Shown in pieces: positions 58,101 to 64,000 of a stretch of DNA of 64,000 bases (position 1 is the stretch's first letter; each line of letters starts with the position of its first letter). The stretch comes from Ashinkailepas kermadecensis (lineage: Eukaryota > Arthropoda > Thecostraca > Neolepadidae). The position numbers were made by a program, and so were the translations under genes. The stretch is from assembly GCA_034440615.1 (NCBI GenBank), contig JAOTOM010002680.1:1-64000 (forward strand), in the 5' to 3' direction. The notes below the pieces were generated by a model, which made no database searches, had not been told where the DNA came from, and saw only the letters and a program-made list of their open reading frames with translations.

Positions 58101-59004
58101 AGATGCAGTCACTTACTTCAATAATCAAAAATATCATTTCAGCCTTGGGAGCCTGAGCCATGAATGACATCTGTGGCGTATAAATATTTTGTGTTTGTGC
58201 AATGGCTATTGCGTTTTTGATGCCATACCCGGTGCAATTTTTAGAATCCCTCTCATTTTCGTTATGCTGTGCATACATTTTCTACCCGAAGGCCGCAATC
58301 CTCAGCTGAACGATTAACTTCAAAAAGAGTCCGGTCCGAATCTTCGCAGTGCAAAACGCTTATTGGTGTCTTTATAAGAGCTAGTATGAGCGTCATGACG
58401 TAGTGCTCTATTATTTTTGAAATCACCCGTTTAGGTTTAGATATATTGTGTCTATTCCTCAAGAAGCGTCATTGCTTCCACTGAAATCAACATGTTCCAT
58501 CATCGAAACCTGGTTCGCATTTGCAGGCATCAAATATCTTTTGGTTCCTACTCATATAGAAATGACTACCTCATGTCGCATTGTTGTGCTACTTTGTATT
58601 CCGGTCCAATGGATTTAACACTCGTCGTTTTATTCCAACCTTATAAATTTGGCTATACCGATGGTAAGTTTGAAGTGCTCCAATACAGCTGAACATGTGT
58701 GGCAGTAGAAACTTTTCTGCAAATTAGGAGCTAGATATTATTATCACTGCATTGTGCCCTTTATAAGTTCAGCGACCAATTTCCTACTAGCGCAAGTTTA
58801 ATAATGCAGATCCATGCTGATGGTATTTTATTTTTTGACAGTCAATTAGATATCACCGAAAGTCAGCAATTATCAGCGGTAGTAATTGAAGGAAATATGA
58901 AGCAGGAAAGATGCGCTATTTTCAGCACTGTTGAAATTAAATTAGTGACAAGCAAGCCCAAGCAAATCGCTTAGTTGTTGCGTAAGATGCAGATGTTTCA
59001 TATT
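58101..59004. other. Unassigned spacer
   Basis: AT-rich; no supported feature. Confidence 0.3.
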
Positions 59005-59064
59005 TCGCCGCATGACCTCTGCAGTCAATGCGCCCCTAAACCCCAATAACCAACCAACCAACCA
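59005..59064 (+). mobile_element. SINE 3' fragment with CCAA tail
   Basis: GCATGACCTCTGCAGTCAAT followed by GCGCCCCTAAACCCCAATAA and a CCAACCAACCAACCAA tail. Matches the 3' part of the SINE at 35113-35275 (about 80 percent by eye) and ends in a simple repeat as SINEs do. Confidence 0.6.
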
Positions 59065-59084
59065 AAGACACTGCAGTTGCCGAT

Positions 59085-59830
59085 GACCACTTCGTTCCCT
59101 GACGGCTGACACGTGGCGTGACACGTTCCCTGACGGCTGACACGTGGCGTGACACGTTCCCTGACGGCTGACACGTGGCGTGACACGTTCCCTGACGGCT
59201 GACACGTGGCGTGACACGTTCCCTGACGGCTGACACGTGGCATGACTCCTTCAATGACGGCTGACACGTGTCATGACTCGTTCCCTGACGGCTGATATGT
59301 GTCATGAATCGTTCCCTGACGGCTGACACGTGGCATGACTCGTTCCCTGACGGCTGACACGTGTCATGACTCGTTCCCTGACGGCTGACACGTGGCATGA
59401 CTCGTTCCCTGACGGCTGACACGTGGCATGACTCGTTCCCTGACGGATGCTATGTGTATGACTCGTTCCCTGACGGCTGACACGTGGCATGACTCGTTCC
59501 TGACGGCACGTGGCATGACTCGTTCCCTGACGGCTGACACGTGGCATGACTCGTTCCCTGACGGATGATATGTGTCATGACTCGTTCCCTGACGGCTGAC
59601 ACGTGGCATGACTCGTTCCCTGACGGCTGACACGTGGCATGACTCGTTCCCTGACGGCTGACACGTGGCATGACTCGTTCCCTGACGGATGATATGTGTC
59701 ATGACTCGTTCCCTGACGGCTGACACGTGGCATGACTCGTTCCCTGACGGCTGACACGTGGCATGACTCGTTCCCTGACGGATGATATGTGACATGACTC
59801 GTTATCTAAGGGCTCACATGTGGCATGACT
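59085..59830. repeat. 31-bp minisatellite, about 24 copies
   Basis: Unit CGTTCCCTGACGGCTGACAC + GTGGCATGACT. The first five copies use GTGGCGTGACA, the rest GTGGCATGACT; a GGATGATATGTGTCATGACT variant recurs about every 120-125 bases (59560, 59680, 59780). Confidence 0.96.
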
Positions 59831-60477
59831 CCGGACTTTATTCTGTTATCATATATCGCATGCAAGATGTGTTTAGGTAAATGCTGTCCATTCATAACTT
59901 CACACAATGGCAACTTCCGTGAAATACCAAGTTCTGCATTTTTGGAACCAAGCAATGATTATTGACAGGTAAAACGATTTCAGAGGTATACGAAATATAA
60001 TGCTTTCCTTCAAACATGTTGCTGCATAGACCAGTTTGATTGACACCCCGTCGAAATGAAATATAGAAACAGTTAACTTGTTTGGCCATACAAAGCTGAC
60101 TTATTTTGATCTCATCCGGGTATAGAACTAGATAAGCACTATATGTGCATGACGGGGGCCTACCTTCAGCTGTTTGATGCATACTGTGCCCCAGACATGC
60201 CCGCCCACTGGTATTCGCATAGATGGGTTGGAGTAGGCACTTAATTGCTGCAATATTTACTTTGTCATCTACCTGCCATCTGACTTGCGACTTGTTATGT
60301 GATCGTCAGTGCTGAAGAATCTCCAAGCTGAATTATCTTGATCTTGGGCTGTCGATGGCAATCCAATGTAAAATGCTCGATTGGTTTCGGAGATGGCCAG
60401 CCAACTGAAGCATCAACTGCAACACAGATGGAGACAGCGGATGAAAATGCAGCTATACTGAAGCAGCATAGCCTGTG
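59831..60477. other. Unassigned spacer
   Basis: No supported feature. Confidence 0.3.
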
Positions 60478-60665
60478 TAGACTGATGGTCCCCGGGGGAC
60501 TGATGCTTCTCGTAGACTGATGCCCTCCGTAGACTGATGCCCTCCGTAGACTGATGGCCTCCGTAGACTGATGGCCTCCGGAGACTGATGCCCTGCGTGG
60601 ACTGATGCTCTCTGTAGTCGATGGCCTCCGGAGACTGATGGCCTCCTGAGACTGATGGCTTCCTG
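60478..60665. repeat. 17-bp minisatellite, about 11 copies
   Basis: Unit GTAGACTGATGGCCTCC with GGAGACTGATG and CCCTCC variants. Confidence 0.92.
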
Positions 60666-61246
60666 GAAACTCGATGAACCACGAAGCTGAGATATTTGGT
60701 AATCATCATTTACCAGCCAACGGATGCCATTTATCCGGATGAGTTTCGCTTGCGTTTTTGACATGATAATTGAGCAGGAATACCTTGCCCCGACTTCGAG
60801 CATAACGACGGCAGTATTCTACGCTGGCATATAAATCCACCGGGCTAGACATCGCCGGATAAAAGTTGTCATGCTCCGCTGCGCTTTGGCAGGCTAATAT
60901 AAGATCATTATGGGCCATTACAGGCTATTAAGCGTGACAAGAGGACTGCAGGCATACATGACCTGTTCTTATGGAGTGCGTGGCTTTAAAGTTGTTCTGG
61001 TTTCTCTGCCGCAGGTGACATATCGTTATCAAAGGATGAGCTCCAATTCCCTACTGCACATACATTATGACAGGAAGGCTTTTTGTGCACGAAAACAAAT
61101 ATAGCACGTAACAAGAGATCGCTAAGAAAGATTCACGTCTTCACAGTTGCCGTTTCAGACACCAAACGCCTGAAAGTTGAAATTTCAAACAAAAAGCGAC
61201 GGTACTATCATAACAGTTTCGCTGCTGAGCTCAGTTATGGCCCTCA
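60666..61246. other. Unassigned spacer
   Basis: A 70-codon minus-strand frame (60706-60918; contains YASVEYCRRYARSRGKVFLL) has protein-like composition but no family match known to me. Confidence 0.25.
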
Positions 61247-61384
61247 ATGCGTGACGTCAATTGGTCGCACGTGTCTAGCCCAGAAATCGAGCACCTCGTC
61301 AGTTTGAAAGCCAAAAGCGATCCAATTCATGGTTCACGGACGACCACTATACCGCTGACAGACACTGCAATGGCAGTGATGCCC

Positions 61385-61785
61385 AGGGTACATGAAAGCG
61401 TCCCATCACCACACACAGAGGCAGACCCCACCAACCGTCAGGCCGATAACGGCGTCCCACCACCACACGCAGAGGCAGACCCCACCAACCGTCAGGCCGA
61501 TAACGGCGTCCCACCACCACACGTAGAGGCAGACCCCACCAACCGTCAGGCAGATAACGGCGTCCCATCACCACACACAGAGGCAGACCCCACCAACCGT
61601 CAGGCCGATAACGGCGTCCCACCACCACACGTAGAGGCAGACCCCACCAACCGTCAGGCAGATAACGGCGTCCCATCACCACACGCAGAGGCAGACCCCA
61701 CCAACCGTCACGCAGATAACAGCGTCCCATCACCACACGCAGAGGCAGACCCCACCAACCGTCATGCCGATAGCGGCGCCCCGTG
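61385..61785. repeat. 54-bp minisatellite, about 7 copies
   Basis: Unit GGCGTCCCACCACCACACGC + AGAGGCAGACCCCACCAACC + GTCAGGCCGATAAC. Eighteen codons per unit. The plus frame 61247-61927 translates it as GVPPPHAEADPTNRQADN with A/V/T and P/S changes; the minus strand is open too (244 codons), so coding is not established. Confidence 0.95.
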
Positions 61786-62111
61786 CAGCCAGTCCCAGGA
61801 ACGGGACAGACGCATGGGATGTCCCCGACGAGCCGGCCGTCGCCATGACAACTGGCGGTGGCGGCGCATCGGTGCCGACGTCCGTCGTTCGCCCAGTCGG
61901 CGGCTGGGCCAGCGGGCAGCAGCATGAACCGCGCGGGTGTCATCAGCAGACGCATCGTGAGTGGCACTCGCTGTTCGATGTTGGCTGCCCGCGTCCGCCA
62001 CATCCCATCCTCCAGACGGTGACGCTTCGCGGCGGTCAGGCTTTCGCTTCTCGCTGTGCAGGCTGCCTGCGCCCGACGCAATATTTGTCACCGTCTCATA
62101 ACTCCGATCAC
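61786..62111. other. CpG-rich unassigned sequence
   Basis: GC-rich, open in several frames on both strands; nothing recognised. Confidence 0.3.
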
Positions 62112-62270
62112 CGTCTCATAACTCCTCTTCGATCGGCCCGTCCGTTTCTCCTTCCTGCTAGTCGCGTGCTATGGGCAGGGCTGCCGTGGCCTCCTCTACG
62201 ATCGGCCCGTCCGTTTCTCCTTCCTGCTAGTCGCGTGCTATGGGCAGGGCTGCCGTGGCTGCCGTGGCTG
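62112..62270. repeat. ~70-bp tandem duplication leading into the 9-bp array
   Basis: CGATCGGCCCGTCCGTTTCT at about 62130 and 62199, each followed by CCTTCCTGCTAGTCGCGTGC and TATGGGCAGGGCTGCCGTGG; a third partial copy (GATGGCCCGTCCGTTTTTGC) is at 62295. The unit ends in the GCTGCCGTGG that seeds the 9-bp array. Confidence 0.9.
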
Positions 62271-62996
62271 CAGTGGCTGCCGTGGCCTCCTACGATGGCC
62301 CGTCCGTTTTTGCTACGCGTGTGGGGCTACCTTGGCTACCGTGGCTGCCGTGGCTGCCGTGGCTGCCGTGTCGTGGCTGCCGTGGCTGCTGTGGCTGCCG
62401 TGGCTGCCGTGGCTACCGTGGCTATCGTGGCTATCGTGGCTACCGTGGCTGCCGTGGCTGCCGTGGCTACTGTGGCTGCCGTGGCTGCTGTGGCTGCTGT
62501 GGCTGCTGTGGCTGCCGTGGCTGCCGTGGCTGTCGTGGCTGCCGTGGCTGCCGTGGCTACTGTGGCTGCCGTGGCTGCTGTGGCTGCTGTGGCTGCCGTG
62601 GCTATCGTGGCTACCGTGGCTGCCGTGGCTGCCGTGGCTACTGTGGCTGCCGTGGCTGCTGTGGCTGCCGTGGCTGCCGTGGCTGCCGTGGCTGCCGTGG
62701 CTACCGTGGCTGCCGTGGCTACCGTGGCTACCGTGGCTGCCGTGGCTGCCGTGGCTACCGTGGCTGCCGTGGCTACCGTGGCTGCCGTGGCTACCGTGGC
62801 TGCCGTGGCTGCCGTGGCTACCGTGGCTTCCGTGGCTACCGTGGCTGCCGTGGCTACCGTGGCTGCCGTGGCTACCGTGGCTGCCGTGGCTGCCGTGGCT
62901 ACCGTGGCTGCCTTGGCTACCGTGGCTGTCGTGGCTACCGTGGCTGCCGTGGCTACCGTGGCTGCCGTGGCTGCCGTGGCTACCGTGACCGTCGCT
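62245..62996. repeat. 9-bp minisatellite TGGCTGCCG, about 80 copies
   Basis: Units TGGCTGCCG, TGGCTACCG, TGGCTGCTG and TGGCTATCG in mixed order. All three plus frames are open (AVAAVATVA, WLPWLPWLP, GCRGYRGCR), so the 218-, 322- and 463-codon frames are artefacts. Middle part shows a CCGTGGCTAC...CTGTGGCTGC pattern that repeats about every 100 bases near 62455, 62545 and 62630. Confidence 0.97.
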
Positions 62997-63214
62997 GTTC
63001 AGCTCCGACTCGGTGTCGCCACAGCTTCCCAGCCGGCTGCCGCCGCCACCAGACGGCTGCCGCCACCACCGGTGGCTCGAGAATGTCTGTCGCCCGCCGG
63101 CTGGATTATGTCAGCACTCGCTGTTCGACGTTCGGTGTTAACCCTGCAACAGTGATGCACACCCAGAGGCTCCAGTTGCAGTCCCGATCACCCACACCTC
63201 CCTCCTGAGCAACG

Positions 63215-63640
63215 CTGATCCTGGTCTTACTCCTGGACTGGTTCCTTGTTCTGTACATGACCCTGCTCCTACTCGTGATCATATTCCCTTCTTGCTTTTG
63301 CTCCAGCCCCTAATCCTACTCCTACTCGTACTCGGTCCCGCATCCCACCCCTAACCCTCTTTTTGTTCCTAATCCAGCACCTGCTCCTGGTCCTGCTTTT
63401 TAAAAGTATTAAATGTTCATAGTCATGCTCCTTATCCTGGTTTCTCACCCGATCTTGTGGCCCATCTTGGTCCTGTTTTCGGCCCTGGCCCTACTCTGTT
63501 TGATCATGTTCCCCCAACTGCTTTTGGTCCGTTCTTGCCTTGGTCTTGTTTCTGGTCATGGCCCAGTTCACATTCCATTTCCCCTGTTTGTTGCATGCCC
63601 TGTTCTTGGCCTTCCCCCTAATGCCTGTCTCTGCTCCTTC
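63215..63640. repeat. Low-complexity CCTGCTCCTGGTC-type pyrimidine-rich stretch
   Basis: Irregular repeats of CTCCTACTCGT, CCTGGTCCTGC and CTTGGTCTTG. Too diverged for a unit length; the last ~360 bases of the window (63641-64000) hold no feature I can name. Confidence 0.5.
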
Positions 63641-64000
63641 ACCTGAACCCACTATTGCTGGTCGGACCGGCATAATTCCCACATGAGCTCGCGCCTGTCT
63701 CGACCATAGCCACCACAGGGTAGATGCCGGTAGCGCTGCTGTCGACAGACTGACCCCACCCGATCCCCGCCCCACTCGAGTTTTATTTACGCAATCAATA
63801 ATCGGCAATGCCCACTACTAACGAGGCCAATTCACTAAACATAACGTTCAGAACACATGCGCAGCTGCGCTATTGAACGGACGCATTTGGAGAGACCAGG
63901 TCTCGCATCGCTCTCACAAATCGCGCAGGAAAAAAAACGTGGAACGCAGATAGGAAAGTCATGATGAGGTAGCATGCTTAAATATGTGAATGAGTGTGGT

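Noticed and set aside
61764..63208. 463- and 322-codon frames (Ala-Val, Gly-Cys-Arg repeats)
   Set aside because: All three plus frames are open over the 9-bp array, which indicates no selection for one frame.

Overview
This is a window of a repeat-rich animal genome, most likely an invertebrate. I base that on the mobile elements: a Penelope-like element with a GIY-YIG endonuclease and hammerhead-ribozyme motifs, several APE-type LINE fragments (CR1-like and I-like, one with a 2A-like motif), a Tc1/mariner-type transposase relic, a tRNA-derived SINE and long (TA)n tracts. The species cannot be named from the sequence. I see no host gene that I can identify, no rRNA, no functional tRNA and no prokaryotic-style operon. 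Most long open frames are products of tandem repeats whose unit happens to lack stops, often open in several frames and on both strands.

Layout. 1-2900: two diverged minisatellite fields. 2900-9770: largely unassigned DNA with a terminal-inverted-repeat element, a degenerate GGCCCC repeat, a LINE RT fragment (6090-6945), a (TA)n tract and a DDE transposase relic (about 9190-9600). 9760-14000: 37-bp and 51-bp minisatellites, then a decayed LINE (11190-13255) whose endonuclease domain has been expanded by a 14-bp minisatellite, partly duplicated, and split by a second 5'-truncated LINE. 16900-23215: 27-, 30-, 31- and 35-bp arrays. 23304-27301: Penelope-like element with a second, 5'-truncated copy head to head, the whole flanked by a 15-bp direct repeat. 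27300-32060: (TA)n tracts, a 19-bp array, a 39-bp array of about 29 copies that abuts a broken CR1-like LINE. 32645-33850: 55-bp array. 35113-35275: SINE, followed by a cluster of AGGTCA half-sites. 36690-37735: inverted-repeat element and 31-bp array. 40850-42385: the same degenerate repeat family as 1-2080, inverted. 44690-45733: 20-bp array. 46384-49775: the best preserved LINE, with reverse transcriptase and RNase H. 52388-63640: nearly continuous minisatellites with units of 7, 9, 17, 28, 30, 31, 36, 43, 54 and 57 bp.

By my own count about 20 kb of the 64 kb is tandem repeat, from some thirty independent arrays. The most informative points are the inverted Penelope pair with ribozyme motifs, minisatellites that arose inside or against LINE coding sequence, an oppositely oriented pair of the same degenerate repeat field, and a dense AGGTCA cluster with DR4 and everted spacing. 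No genes here form a pathway; the coding content is selfish-element remains.
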